Assembly (NCBI RefSeq): GCF_030581005.1 | Contig: NZ_JAUQSX010000001.1 | Span: 930,001-994,000, forward strand | Length of the DNA stretch: 64,000 nt | Direction: 5' to 3' | Source: Hymenobacter mellowenesis | GTDB lineage: Bacteria; Bacteroidota; Bacteroidia; Cytophagales; Hymenobacteraceae | Part shown: positions 26,346-35,856 of the stretch, one piece after another | Position numbering within the stretch: position 1 is the first letter of the stretch | Layout: every line of letters begins with the position of its first letter | The notes under the pieces: generated by a model | The model's input: only the letters and a program-made list of their open reading frames with translations | Databases searched by the model: none | Told to the model about the DNA's origin: nothing | Made by a program: the position numbers and the translations under genes

Positions 26346-29300
26346 ATGAACAAAACCCTTACCCACCTGGGTTTGCTGGCCTTCCGGCCCGCGTGTTTGG
26401 TTGCCGGCGTCACAGCGCTTCAGCTGCTTGCCTCGCCGGCCCACGCCCAACTTCTCGCGGTGAACTCGGTGCGTCAGAACACGCCCTCCGACACGCCGGC
26501 TAATACGAAAACGGTGTTGCTCAAGTCGCTGCTCAAGCAGTGGGAAAGCGAGTACCACGCCACCATCTTCTACGAAAGCAAGCTGGTGGACAACAAGCGC
26601 GTATCGGCCCAGGCCGGCGACGGCTCGCTGGCCGACAAGCTGGCGGCGGTGCTGCCGCAGGTGGCGCTGCAGTACAAAGAGCTGCGCGTGAACTACTTCG
26701 TGATTACCGGGGCCCCGGCCGCCGCTGGCGTGTCCGCGCCCACGGCAGGTGCCACGACCCGCGCGGTGCAGGACATCCCCGTGTCGGGCCGCGTGACCAG
26801 CGGCACCGGCGAGCCGCTGCCCGGCGTGACGGTGCTGGTGAAAGGCACCAGCATTGGCACGGCGACGGACACCAACGGCAACTTTTCGCTGAGCGTACCC
26901 GAGGGCAGCACACTGGTGTTCAGCTCGGTGGGCTTTGCCCGGCAGGAAATCCCCGTAGGTAGCACTACGACTTTCAACATCCAGCTGAAGGACGATGCGC
27001 AGTCGCTGAAGGAAGTGGTGGTGGTGGGCTACGGCACCCAGAGCCGCCAGGAGCTGACCACGGCGGTGTCGTCGGTGGGGGCGGCGGCCATTGCGCGCCA
27101 GCCGGTGGCGGGTTTCGACCAGGCCTTGCAGGGCCAGGCGCCCGGCGTGCAGGTGACGGCCCCCAGCGGCGCGCCCGGCGCGGGCATCAACATCCGCATT
27201 CGCGGCAATGCCACGCTGAGCCTCAACGCTTCGCCGCTGTACGTGATTGACGGCATCCCGATTTTGCCCGATTACCAGCAGGAACTCACCAGCAACAACC
27301 AGCGCCTGAACCCGCTCAACACCCTGAATCCGAATGACATCGAGAGCATCGACGTGCTGAAGGACGGGGCCGCGGCGGCCATTTACGGCCTGCGCGCCGC
27401 CAACGGCGTGGTGGTGGTGACTACCAAAAAGGGCCGGGCCGGCCAGGCCCAGGTGGGCCTGAGCGTGTACTACGGCCGCCAGTACCTGCGCAAGAAGCTG
27501 GATGTGCTGAACGCCCGGCAGTTTGCCGAGGAATACAACGCCATCCGGACCAATGCCGGGCAGGCGCCCGGCTTCCCGGACCTGAATAACCTGCCGCCTT
27601 ACAACACCGATTGGCAGGACGAGATTTTCCGGCCGGCCGATATGCAGAGCTACCAGCTGAACGTGAGCGGCGGCTCGGACAAGACGCGCTACTATGTGGC
27701 CGGCGGTTATTTCAAGCAGGACGGCATCAACATCAACTCGGGCTTCGACCGTTACAACTTCAAGATTAACCTCGACCAGCGCGTGACCGACCGGTTCCGG
27801 CTGGGTACCAACCTGAACCTGAGCCGCAGCCACACCAACGGCTCGGTGCGTTCGGAATCGGCGCTGGGCAACTCGGGTACGGTGCTGGGGGCGCTAACGC
27901 AGATTCCGACCGTGCCGGTGCGCAACGCCGACAACACCTACGGCACCAACCCCTTCACGCTAAGCGACAACCCGGTGGGCAACCTACTGGAAACCAGCAA
28001 CCAAGCCATTGTGTACCAAAGCCTGGGCAATGTGTACGGCGAGTTTGACATTCTCAAAAGCCTGACCTTCAAGACCTCGCTGGGCTTGGATTTCCGCACC
28101 CAGACGGAAAACACGTTCTATAGCCGCAACTACCCCGGCACCTCGTCGTCGCCGACGGAAACCCGCGGCTCGGCCAACACGGCCACTAACCAGCAGGTTA
28201 TCTGGCTGCTGGAAAACACGCTGACGTATAACAAAACCCTCGGCGACCGGCACAACTTCACGGTGCTCGGCGGCCAGTCGATGCAGGCTTCGGACCGGTT
28301 CACGTCGGGCGCCGGCACGAGGGGCTTCGCCTCCAACGCCGTGCCCTACCTGAACGGCGGCGCTACGGCGTCGGGCATTCCCGGTAGCTACGCCGACCAA
28401 TGGTCGCTGCTGAGCTACTTCGGCCGCGTCAACTACAACTACGACGAGCGGTATTTGGCCATGGTGAGCTTCCGGGCCGATGCCAGCAGCCGCTTCAGCG
28501 GGGCCAACCGCTTCGGCTACTTCCCGGCCGTGAGTTTGGGCTGGCGCGTGTCGAAGGAAAGCTTCTTCCCGCAGGGCGGCCTGGTGTCGGACCTGAAGCT
28601 GCGCGCCAGCTACGGCGCCAACGGCAACCAGGAAATCTACACCTACCAGCGCTTCTCGCGCTACTCGGTGGGCAACAACTACCAGGGCACGGGCTCGGCC
28701 ATTCTGGGCGGCATTACCCAGAGCGACATCGGCAACGACGTGCGCTGGGAAACCACCCGGCAGCTCAACGGCGGCATCGACTTTGGTATGTTCAACGGCC
28801 GCCTCACCCTCACCCTGGATGCCTACGACAAGCGCACCACCGACCTGCTGCTGGGCGTGACGCTGCCGCAGAGCACCGGCGCCGGCAACCTGAACGTGAT
28901 TCAGAACGTGGGCAGCATTCAGAACCGGGGCCTGGAATTGGGCTTGGTGACGACCAACGTGCAGGGCAACGACGGGGGCTTTAGCTGGACGACGAACTTC
29001 AACATCACCGGCAACCGCAACAAGGTGCTCGAACTGGGCACCCTGCCCAACGAGAAGGGCGAGCAGGTGCCGCGCACCTTCATCGGCGGCTACAGCATTC
29101 AGCAGGCCGGCCAGCCGCTGGGCGTGTTCTACGGCTACCGGGCGCTGGGCATTGTGCAGTCGGACGCCGAAGGCGCGGCCCTGCCCAAGCAAAACAGCAT
29201 TGCTCCCAAGGCCGGCGACCTGCGCTTTGAGGACGTGAACGGCGACAAAATCATCAACGACCAGGACCGGGTTATCATTGGCAACCCCAATCCTAAGGCA

Positions 29301-29792
29301 TTTGCTGGTGTCACCAACAACTTCACCTTCAAAGGCCTCGAGTTGAGCGTATTCTTCCAGAGCAGCTTCGGCAACGACATCTACAACCAGAACCGGACCA
29401 TCACCGAAGGCCAGACCACCGCGCTCAACCAGAGCACGGCCGTGCTGAACCGCTGGACGCCTACAAACACCAACACCAACATTCCGCGCGCCGTGGCCAA
29501 CGACCCGGCCGGCAACAACCGCGTGTCGACCCGCTTCATCGAGGACGGCTCCTACGTGCGCCTCAAGAACCTGACCCTGGCCTACACCATTCCCGCCGAC
29601 ATTTCCAAGCGTGCGGCCATCAAGAGCCTGCGCATCTACGGCACAGCCCAAAACCTGGTGACCTGGACCAAATACTCGGGCTACGACCCGGAGGTGAGCG
29701 CCGACCCGTTCTCGACCACCGGTTTCGGCCGCGATTTTGGGGTATACCCGCAGTCGCGCACCTACACCGTGGGGCTCAACGCCACTTTCTAA
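26346..29792 (+). CDS. SusC/RagA-type TonB-dependent transporter with STN domain
   Basis: 1148 residues. A signal peptide (about 1-35) is followed by an STN signalling domain (about 55-120: LLKSLLKQWESEYHATIFYE, ALQYKELRVNYFVITG), a carboxypeptidase-regulatory-like domain (about 143-215: VSGRVTSGTGEPLPGVTVLV), a plug with the SusC signature (VQVTAPSGAPGAGINIRIRG, YVIDGIPI, LNPNDIESIDVLKDGAAAA) and a ~900-residue barrel ending in TVGLNATF. It imports oligosaccharides across the outer membrane with SusD as lid. The STN domain signals through the adjacent FecR to the sigma factor. Only 27 bases separate it from fecR and 24 from susD. Confidence 0.96.
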   Translation: MNKTLTHLGLLAFRPACLVAGVTALQLLASPAHAQLLAVNSVRQNTPSDTPANTKTVLLKSLLKQWESEYHATIFYESKLVDNKRVSAQAGDGSLADKLAAVLPQVALQYKELRVNYFVITGAPAAAGVSAPTAGATTRAVQDIPVSGRVTSGTGEPLPGVTVLVKGTSIGTATDTNGNFSLSVPEGSTLVFSSVGFARQEIPVGSTTTFNIQLKDDAQSLKEVVVVGYGTQSRQELTTAVSSVGAAAIARQPVAGFDQALQGQAPGVQVTAPSGAPGAGINIRIRGNATLSLNASPLYVIDGIPILPDYQQELTSNNQRLNPLNTLNPNDIESIDVLKDGAAAAIYGLRAANGVVVVTTKKGRAGQAQVGLSVYYGRQYLRKKLDVLNARQFAEEYNAIRTNAGQAPGFPDLNNLPPYNTDWQDEIFRPADMQSYQLNVSGGSDKTRYYVAGGYFKQDGININSGFDRYNFKINLDQRVTDRFRLGTNLNLSRSHTNGSVRSESALGNSGTVLGALTQIPTVPVRNADNTYGTNPFTLSDNPVGNLLETSNQAIVYQSLGNVYGEFDILKSLTFKTSLGLDFRTQTENTFYSRNYPGTSSSPTETRGSANTATNQQVIWLLENTLTYNKTLGDRHNFTVLGGQSMQASDRFTSGAGTRGFASNAVPYLNGGATASGIPGSYADQWSLLSYFGRVNYNYDERYLAMVSFRADASSRFSGANRFGYFPAVSLGWRVSKESFFPQGGLVSDLKLRASYGANGNQEIYTYQRFSRYSVGNNYQGTGSAILGGITQSDIGNDVRWETTRQLNGGIDFGMFNGRLTLTLDAYDKRTTDLLLGVTLPQSTGAGNLNVIQNVGSIQNRGLELGLVTTNVQGNDGGFSWTTNFNITGNRNKVLELGTLPNEKGEQVPRTFIGGYSIQQAGQPLGVFYGYRALGIVQSDAEGAALPKQNSIAPKAGDLRFEDVNGDKIINDQDRVIIGNPNPKAFAGVTNNFTFKGLELSVFFQSSFGNDIYNQNRTITEGQTTALNQSTAVLNRWTPTNTNTNIPRAVANDPAGNNRVSTRFIEDGSYVRLKNLTLAYTIPADISKRAAIKSLRIYGTAQNLVTWTKYSGYDPEVSADPFSTTGFGRDFGVYPQSRTYTVGLNATF

Positions 29793-29816
29793 GCCGCTTT
29801 ACTCGCTAGAATTCCC

Positions 29817-31307
29817 ATGAAAAAGCTATATATCCTCCCGCTTTGTGCCCTGACGCTGCTGGCCGGCTGCGACTTTCTGAAGAAAGAGCCCCTCACCAGC
29901 ATCACGCCCAATAACTTCTTCACTTCGGCCGACGACGCCGAATCGAGCCTCACGGCCGTGTACGACGCCCTGCAGAACACCGGCGCCTACGGCCAGGACC
30001 TGATTGTGATGGGCGAAGCGCCTTCTGACAACGTGACCAGCACCAACGGCGACGTGGCCGCCCTGCAAAACATTGCCTGGACGCCCACGACCGGCCAGGT
30101 GGGCAGCGTGTTCCGGCAGGCCTATATCGGCGTGAACCGGGCCAACATCGTCATCAAGTACGTGCCCAACGTGGTGATGGACACCGCCCGCCGCAGCCAG
30201 ATTGTGGGCGAGGCCCGCTTCATCCGGGCGCTGAACTACTTCAACCTGGTGCGGGCTTTCGGCGGGGTGCCGCTGCGCCTGCTGCCCACCGAAAGCAGCC
30301 AGCCCTCGGAAACCAACCTGCCCCGCGCTTCGGCCGATGCCGTGTACGACCAGGTGGTGAGCGACCTGCAAATTGCCGCCACACGCATGCCCGCCAGCAA
30401 CAACAACCGCGCGGGCCGCAACGCCGCCAGCGCCCTGCTGGCCCGTGTGCAGCTCACGCGCCGCAACTGGGCCGCCGCGCAGGCCGCCGCCCAAACGGTG
30501 ATTGCCCGCAACGTGCCCTTGAACAACTCCTTCAAGTCGCTATTCCCGGCCGAGAACAAGGGCGCCGAGTCGCTCTTCGAAATCCAATACTCCGGCACGG
30601 CCGACGGCGGCAACATCCTGCCCGACCTGCTGCTGCCCCTGCCCTACGCCACGTACTCGTTTCCGAAATTCAACGTGCCCAGCGCCGAGCTCATCGCCTT
30701 TGCTGACACCGTGAACGACCGCCGCTGGGCCTTCAACGGCGTGCTGTTCAACAGCGCGGGCCGCCTGATTGGTCGCGACCACGTGAGCTACCTCGACGCC
30801 AAAAACCCGCAAACCAGCGGTGCCAACGCCAACGACCGGGGCCCCTTCGTATTCAAGTGGACCAGCATCGGCAACGGCTTCAACTCCGTCGACAACAACT
30901 ACGTGCTGCGCATGGCCGAAGTGTACCTGGCCTACGCCGAAGCCGCCAACGAGCAAACCGGCCCCAATCAGGACGTGCTCAACAAGCTGAACGTGGTGCG
31001 CCAGCGCGCCGGCCTCACGGCCCTCACCCTATCCTCGGCCCAGGCCGCGACCAAAACCACGCTGCGCGCCGAAATTGACCGCCAGCGCCGCCTGGAAATG
31101 GCTTTTGAAGGCGAGCGGTGGTGGGATTTGGTACGCTACGCCCGCCACACCCTGGCCGATGGCTCGGCCACGCACACCATCACGGCCCTCGACATCATCT
31201 CGCGCCGCCGCCAGGGCGGGGCCCGCGACGTGAACTTCCTGCTCTTCCCCATTCCCCTGGCCGAGCTCAACACCAACCCCCAGGCCCAGCAAAACCCGGG
31301 GTTCTAG
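29817..31307 (+). CDS. SusD/RagB-type glycan-binding lipoprotein
   Basis: 496 residues. A lipoprotein signal with lipobox LLAGC (Cys18) is followed by the SusD-typical start CDFLKKEPLTSITPNNFF and DDAESSLTAVYDALQ. Further SusD hallmarks are GEARFIRALNYFNLVRAFGG (about 127-146), a TPR-like helical region, RMAEVYLAYAEAANE and LRAEIDRQRRLEMAFEGERWWDLVRY near the C-terminus. It binds glycan at the cell surface and closes over the SusC barrel. It is in an operon with susC. Confidence 0.96.
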   Translation: MKKLYILPLCALTLLAGCDFLKKEPLTSITPNNFFTSADDAESSLTAVYDALQNTGAYGQDLIVMGEAPSDNVTSTNGDVAALQNIAWTPTTGQVGSVFRQAYIGVNRANIVIKYVPNVVMDTARRSQIVGEARFIRALNYFNLVRAFGGVPLRLLPTESSQPSETNLPRASADAVYDQVVSDLQIAATRMPASNNNRAGRNAASALLARVQLTRRNWAAAQAAAQTVIARNVPLNNSFKSLFPAENKGAESLFEIQYSGTADGGNILPDLLLPLPYATYSFPKFNVPSAELIAFADTVNDRRWAFNGVLFNSAGRLIGRDHVSYLDAKNPQTSGANANDRGPFVFKWTSIGNGFNSVDNNYVLRMAEVYLAYAEAANEQTGPNQDVLNKLNVVRQRAGLTALTLSSAQAATKTTLRAEIDRQRRLEMAFEGERWWDLVRYARHTLADGSATHTITALDIISRRRQGGARDVNFLLFPIPLAELNTNPQAQQNPGF

Positions 31308-31414
31308 CCAAGCTGTCGTTTCGGGGTGGAGGGTGGAAAAAATGGTGGGAACAGTGTTTCCGGTTTTCTGCTCCGGAGCGACATGCTAGGGCGCTATTGA
31401 TTTGATGAGGAAAG

Positions 31415-31450
31415 AACCGTCATGCTGAGCGCAGCCGAAGAATGACGGTT
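31415..31450. repeat. Short degenerate copy of the GTCATGCTGAGCGCAG repeat family
   Basis: AACCGTCAT (31415-31423) pairs with ATGACGGTT (31442-31450) around CTGAGCGCAGCCGAAG. It is a shortened relative of the copies at 17250 and 40343. Confidence 0.75.
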
Positions 31451-31465
31451 TAAATCCCAAGCAGC

Positions 31466-31533
31466 AGGGCTGGTTTCGGTTCGAGGGCTCATCCGGCGTT
31501 TGCCGGCTCCTGAATCCAGACCAGCCCTTTTTG
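31466..31533 (+). terminator. Terminator-like hairpin directly before the first GH30 gene
   Basis: AGGGCTGGT (31466-31474) pairs with ACCAGCCCT (31520-31528), followed by TTTTT. A small inner hairpin (CCGGC/GCCGG, 31493-31506) fills the loop. It ends only 13 bases before the GH30 ATG, leaving no room for a promoter after it, so read-through or attenuation is possible. Confidence 0.6.
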
Positions 31534-31545
31534 CTACTTCCCCCG

Positions 31546-33021
31546 ATGCCTCTTTCTCTTTCCATGCCAATGCCATCTGTTTCTGTTCGTTGCTGGGGGC
31601 TGAGTGCCCTGTTCGCCCTCGCGGTACTACCAGGTTATGGCCAGCAGCGCAGCACCAAAGTCAAAACCAAAACGACGACCAAAACCAGTGCCCCCGCCCG
31701 CATCGACAGCTGGGTGACCACGCCCGACCAGTCGCAGCTGCTACAAATGCAGCCGGCGGGCCTGGCCTTCGGGGCCGGCGCGGCCACGGGCGCGGTGATT
31801 GAGGTGGACGACAGCCAGACCTACCAGACAATGGACGGCTTCGGCTACTGCCTCACCGGGGGGAGCGCCCAGCTGCTGCACGCCATGAGCCCGGCCAAGC
31901 GTGCCGAGCTGCTGCGCGAGCTGTTTGGCACCGGCGAAAAGGCCATCGGCATCAGCTACTTGCGCCTGAGCATCGGGGCTTCGGACCTCGATGCGCAGGT
32001 GTTCAGCTACGACGACCTGCCCGCCGGCCAGACCGACCCCACGCTGGCCAGGTTCAGCCTGGCGCCCGACGAGCAGCACCTCATTCCGGTGCTGAAGGAA
32101 ATTCTGGCCATCAACCCCGCCATCAAGCTCCTGGGTTCGCCCTGGAGCCCGCCGGCCTGGATGAAAACCAACGAAGCCACCAAAGGCGGCTCGCTCAAGC
32201 CGGAATACTACGCGGCGTATGCGCAGTATTTCGTGAAATACCTGCAGGGGATGAAGGCCCAGGGCATTCGCCTCGACGCCATCACGGTGCAGAACGAGCC
32301 GCTGCACCCCGGCAACAACCCCAGCCTGCTGATGCTGGCCGAGCAGCAGGCCGAGTTCATCGGCAAGCACCTGGGGCCGGCCTTCAAGGCGGCCAAGCTC
32401 GATACCAAAATCATTTGCTACGACCACAACGCCGACAAGCCCGAGTACCCGCTCACGGTGCTCGGCAACGCCGAGGCCAACCCCTACGTGGATGGCTCGG
32501 CCTTTCACCTCTACGGCGGCCCCATTGAGGCCCTGAGCAAGGTGCACGACGCCTACCCCACCAAAAACCTCTACTTCACGGAGCAGTGGGTGGGCTCGCG
32601 CACCAAGTTTGAAGGCAACCTGGGCTGGCACACCAAGAACATGTTCATCGGGGCGCCGCGCAACTGGGCCCGCACTGTGCTGGAGTGGAACTTGGCCGCC
32701 GACCCCGAGCAGAAACCCTACACGCCCGGCGGCTGCAACCAGTGCCTGGGCGCCATCACCTTGGCCGGCGACGTGGTGACGCGCAACGTGGCCTACTACA
32801 CGGTGGCTCAGAGCAGCAAGTTTGTGCGGCCCGGCGCCGTGCGCGTGGGCTCGACCAGCGCGGGCGTGCTGCCCAACGTGGCCTACCGCACCCCCACCGG
32901 CGGCCACGTGCTGCTGGTGTTCAACGACCAAGCTACGCCCCAAACCTTCAGCCTGCGCCACCAGGGCCGGACGGCCGCCGCCACTTTGCCCGCGGGCGCA
33001 GTGGCCACTTACGTGTGGTAA
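31546..33021 (+). CDS. GH30 glycoside hydrolase, endo-beta-1,6-glucanase-like (first)
   Basis: About 491 residues: signal peptide, Lys/Thr-rich linker, then a GH30 (beta/alpha)8 barrel with C-terminal beta-sandwich. Landmarks: YQTMDGFGYCLTGGSAQLL, LGSPWSPPAWMKTN, acid/base Glu251 in TVQNEPLHPGNNP, SAFHLYGG, nucleophile Glu346 in LYFTEQW, and the TPGGCNQCLGAITL stretch. This pattern resembles GH30 subfamily 3, whose characterised members cut beta-1,6-glucan (pustulan). It follows the SusC/SusD pair and has a paralogue at 34354. ATG 31546 precedes the signal peptide; 31564 is an alternative. Confidence 0.88.
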   Translation: MPLSLSMPMPSVSVRCWGLSALFALAVLPGYGQQRSTKVKTKTTTKTSAPARIDSWVTTPDQSQLLQMQPAGLAFGAGAATGAVIEVDDSQTYQTMDGFGYCLTGGSAQLLHAMSPAKRAELLRELFGTGEKAIGISYLRLSIGASDLDAQVFSYDDLPAGQTDPTLARFSLAPDEQHLIPVLKEILAINPAIKLLGSPWSPPAWMKTNEATKGGSLKPEYYAAYAQYFVKYLQGMKAQGIRLDAITVQNEPLHPGNNPSLLMLAEQQAEFIGKHLGPAFKAAKLDTKIICYDHNADKPEYPLTVLGNAEANPYVDGSAFHLYGGPIEALSKVHDAYPTKNLYFTEQWVGSRTKFEGNLGWHTKNMFIGAPRNWARTVLEWNLAADPEQKPYTPGGCNQCLGAITLAGDVVTRNVAYYTVAQSSKFVRPGAVRVGSTSAGVLPNVAYRTPTGGHVLLVFNDQATPQTFSLRHQGRTAAATLPAGAVATYVW

Positions 33022-33080
33022 TATCTTTAAAATCAGTCATTCAGTCACCTTTTTCATTTTTAAAACCCCACCAAATTTTC

Positions 33081-34193
33081 ATGAAAAACCTGTTTACTCT
33101 TTCCGCAATCACCGCCTTGGCGCTCAGCTCCTTGGGGGCGCAGGCCCAGTTCACCGTTGATGGCACCCTATCGGCTGGCGAGGTGGGCACGGGCACCGGC
33201 AAGTACCAGCTGCTGGGCACCTACACCAACGCGCACTCGGCCACCGACCGCGGCCTGAAGTCCATTTACATGGGCACCACGTCGACCACGCTGAACATCA
33301 TGGTAGTGGCCTCGCCTGAGAAGTCGGACTACAACGCCATGCTCATGTATCTCGACATGCCCAACAAAACCGGTGCGCCGGCCAACGTGGCCCTGCCGGC
33401 CGGCTCCGATAACAGCTCGCAGTTCCGCAGCACGCCCACGCTGGATATGCAGGCCGATTTCGGTTTCCGCCTCACGGCCTCTCCCCTGGGCGGCAACGAC
33501 CTGAATGCCTACCACAGCAAGATTGACTACACCCTGCCGCGCAACGGCGCCGGCCAGGCGCCCGACGTGTACCTGGGCTCGACCGACAAGCAGGGCAACG
33601 CCTTCACCGTGACGGACCCCGCCAGCGGCATTGTGGGCGCCAAGGTTTCCTTCAAAACCAGCCCCACGGGCAGCGTGGCCAGCAACACCACCACGGGCTG
33701 GGAAATTGAATACCCGCTGTCGGTGCTGGGTGGAGCCGTGAACACCAACCTGATTCGGGTGATGGTGGCTTACGTGGGCGACAACGCCGACTTCTCGTCG
33801 GATGTGCTGCCGCAGATTGCCGGTCAGGTTAACGCGCTGGGCGCCAACCCCAACTTCGCCAACATCGCCGGCAACCAGTTCTACACCTATCAGGTGGGCA
33901 CGGGCGTGCTGGCCAGCCGCAACGCCGCGGCTGAGTTGCAAACCTCGGCCTACCCTAACCCCGTGGCCGCCGATAGCCGCCTGGCCTACACCGTGCCCGC
34001 CGGCGCCCAGCCCGTGACGGTGGAGGTATACAACAGCCTCGGCCAGAAAGCCCTGTCGTTGCTGAACACTACCCAGGCCACCGGCAAGCACGAGCTGCCG
34101 CTCACGGCCCTGCGCCAGCTGGCGGCTGGTCCTTACGTGGTGATGCTCCGCGTGGGCAGCCAGCAGAGCAGCCACCGGGTAGTTGTCGAATAA
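33081..34193 (+). CDS. Secreted beta-sandwich protein with type IX sorting domain
   Basis: 370 residues. A signal peptide (MKNLFTLSAITALALSSLGAQA) leads into FTVDGTLSAGEVGTGTGKYQ, which resembles the opening of CBM9/DOMON-like beta-sandwiches. Central strands carry many Asp/Asn-rich loops. The last ~85 residues are a type IX secretion sorting domain (SAYPNPVAADSRLAYT, VEVYNSLGQK, GPYVVMLRVGSQ). No catalytic motif is seen. Its place between two GH30 genes in a SusC/SusD locus makes a surface glycan-binding or presenting role likely, by inference. ATG 33081 gives a clean signal peptide even though the frame is open further upstream through the GH30 gene. Confidence 0.8.
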   Translation: MKNLFTLSAITALALSSLGAQAQFTVDGTLSAGEVGTGTGKYQLLGTYTNAHSATDRGLKSIYMGTTSTTLNIMVVASPEKSDYNAMLMYLDMPNKTGAPANVALPAGSDNSSQFRSTPTLDMQADFGFRLTASPLGGNDLNAYHSKIDYTLPRNGAGQAPDVYLGSTDKQGNAFTVTDPASGIVGAKVSFKTSPTGSVASNTTTGWEIEYPLSVLGGAVNTNLIRVMVAYVGDNADFSSDVLPQIAGQVNALGANPNFANIAGNQFYTYQVGTGVLASRNAAAELQTSAYPNPVAADSRLAYTVPAGAQPVTVEVYNSLGQKALSLLNTTQATGKHELPLTALRQLAAGPYVVMLRVGSQQSSHRVVVE

Positions 34194-34217
34194 CGCCTGC
34201 GCCGTTTGAGCCGGCCG

Positions 34218-34296
34218 AACGTGTACCCCGAAGCTCCGCTTCGGCCCGCGCGACAATCGTTCAACGTCGCCGAAGCAGAGCTTCGGGGTACACGTT
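34218..34296. repeat. Intergenic inverted repeat, GTGTACCCCGAAGC family
   Basis: 27-base arms at 34218-34244 and 34270-34296 differ at one position. The loop contains TCGTTCAACG (34257-34266). Confidence 0.9.
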
Positions 34297-34353
34297 CTAC
34301 TGGCTCTGACGGCTTCTAAACTGCACTACCCATCCTTCTTTTCCCCGTTTGTT

Positions 34354-35829
34354 ATGCCTCGGTCCTTTCCCACCCGTTTTTCTTACCCGGCCGGCCTGCT
34401 GCTGGGGTTGTCCTTGCTGCTCGGCAGCTGTAAAAAGGACAACCCCGATACGCCGCCGGTGACGCCGCCCGTCACGCCGCCCACCACGTCGGGCGCTTCG
34501 CAGGTAGCCGTGTGGCTGACTACGCCGGATAAAACGGCCCTCTTCTATCGGCAGCGGACCGGGCTGAGCTTCAACGGCGTGGCCAACGCGGACCCCACCA
34601 TTGCGGTGGACACCACCCAGACCTTCCAAACGATGGACGGCTTCGGCTATACCCTCACCGGCGGCAGCGCTTATGTGATGAGCCAGATGGCAGCCAGCAA
34701 CCGGGCAGCACTGATTAAGGAGCTGTTTGCCACCGACAGCACCTCGCTGGGCATTAGCTATTTGCGTGTCAGCATCGGGGCGTCGGATTTGAGCAGCCAG
34801 GTGTATACCTACGACGACTCGGGCACGCCCGACCCCACGCTGGCTCAATTCAGTTTGGCGCCCGACCAGGCCTATTTCATTCCGGTGCTGAAGGAGATTC
34901 TGGCGGTGAACCCGGCCATTAAAATCCTGGGCTCGCCCTGGACGGCTCCCTCTTGGATGAAGTCGAACAACAGCCCCGTGGGCGGCAGCCTGCAGCCGCA
35001 ATACTACGCGGCTTATGCCCAGTACTTTGTAAAATACATTCAGGGGATGCAGGCCCAGGGCATTCCCATCGATGCCGTGACGTTGCAAAACGAGCCACTG
35101 TACGGCGGCAACAACCCCAGCATGGTGATGACCGGCGCCGAGCAGGCCGCCTTCATCAAAAACAACGTGGGCCCGGCCTTTCGGACCGCCGGCCTCAGCA
35201 CCAAAATCATTGCCTACGACCACAACCCCGACGCCGACGGGCTAGCCTTCGTGAACACCGTACTCAGCGACCCCGCCGCCAGTGCCTTCACCGATGGCTC
35301 GGCCTTCCACCTCTACGGCGGCACCATTGGGGCGCTGAACGGGGTGCATACCAGCTTCCCTACTAAAAACATTTACTTCACGGAGCAGTGGACGCAGGCG
35401 CCCGGCACCACCAGCTTCGCCGGCGACTTGGCCTACCACGTCAACAATCTCGAAATTGGGGCGCCGCGCAACTGGAGCCGCAACGTGCTGGAGTGGAACC
35501 TGGCCAACGACCAGAACTACGGCCCGCACACGCCCGGCGGCTGCACGCAGTGCCTGGGCGCCGTCACCATATCGGGCAATACCGTGACGCGCAACGTGGC
35601 CTACTACACGGTAGCGCATTCCAGCAAGTTTGTGCGGCCGGGCTCGGTACGCGTGGCCACCAACCTGCCCGCCAACCTGCCTAACGTGGCCTATAAAACC
35701 CCCAACGGCAAGCGCGTGCTGGTGGTGTTGAACACCAGCAATACACTACAACCATTTAATATTCAATACAAAGGAAAACTAATCAATACCTCACTATACG
35801 GCGGGTCCGTAGCTACCTTCGTCTGGTAG
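34354..35829 (+). CDS. GH30 endo-beta-1,6-glucanase-like lipoprotein (second)
   Basis: 491 residues, a paralogue of the gene at 31546. It has a lipoprotein signal (LLLGSC, Cys26, followed by KKD, which may favour surface display) and a Pro/Thr-rich linker. Catalytic landmarks match: TMDGFGYTLTGGSAYVM, LGSPWTAPSWMKSN, acid/base Glu247 in LQNEPLYGGNNP, nucleophile Glu344 in IYFTEQW, TPGGCTQCLGAVTI. It would be the membrane-anchored partner of the freely secreted first enzyme. The last ~60 bases of its C-terminal strands are unusually AT-rich (35741-35800). Confidence 0.88.
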   Translation: MPRSFPTRFSYPAGLLLGLSLLLGSCKKDNPDTPPVTPPVTPPTTSGASQVAVWLTTPDKTALFYRQRTGLSFNGVANADPTIAVDTTQTFQTMDGFGYTLTGGSAYVMSQMAASNRAALIKELFATDSTSLGISYLRVSIGASDLSSQVYTYDDSGTPDPTLAQFSLAPDQAYFIPVLKEILAVNPAIKILGSPWTAPSWMKSNNSPVGGSLQPQYYAAYAQYFVKYIQGMQAQGIPIDAVTLQNEPLYGGNNPSMVMTGAEQAAFIKNNVGPAFRTAGLSTKIIAYDHNPDADGLAFVNTVLSDPAASAFTDGSAFHLYGGTIGALNGVHTSFPTKNIYFTEQWTQAPGTTSFAGDLAYHVNNLEIGAPRNWSRNVLEWNLANDQNYGPHTPGGCTQCLGAVTISGNTVTRNVAYYTVAHSSKFVRPGSVRVATNLPANLPNVAYKTPNGKRVLVVLNTSNTLQPFNIQYKGKLINTSLYGGSVATFVW

Positions 35830-35856
35830 TTGCAGCCGTTCCTTCCCGTTGGTTTC

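Noticed and set aside
25614..27833. 739-codon minus-strand frame opposite fecR and susC
   Set aside because: It is antisense to two well-defined genes and its His/Val/Gly-rich translation is typical of such shadows.
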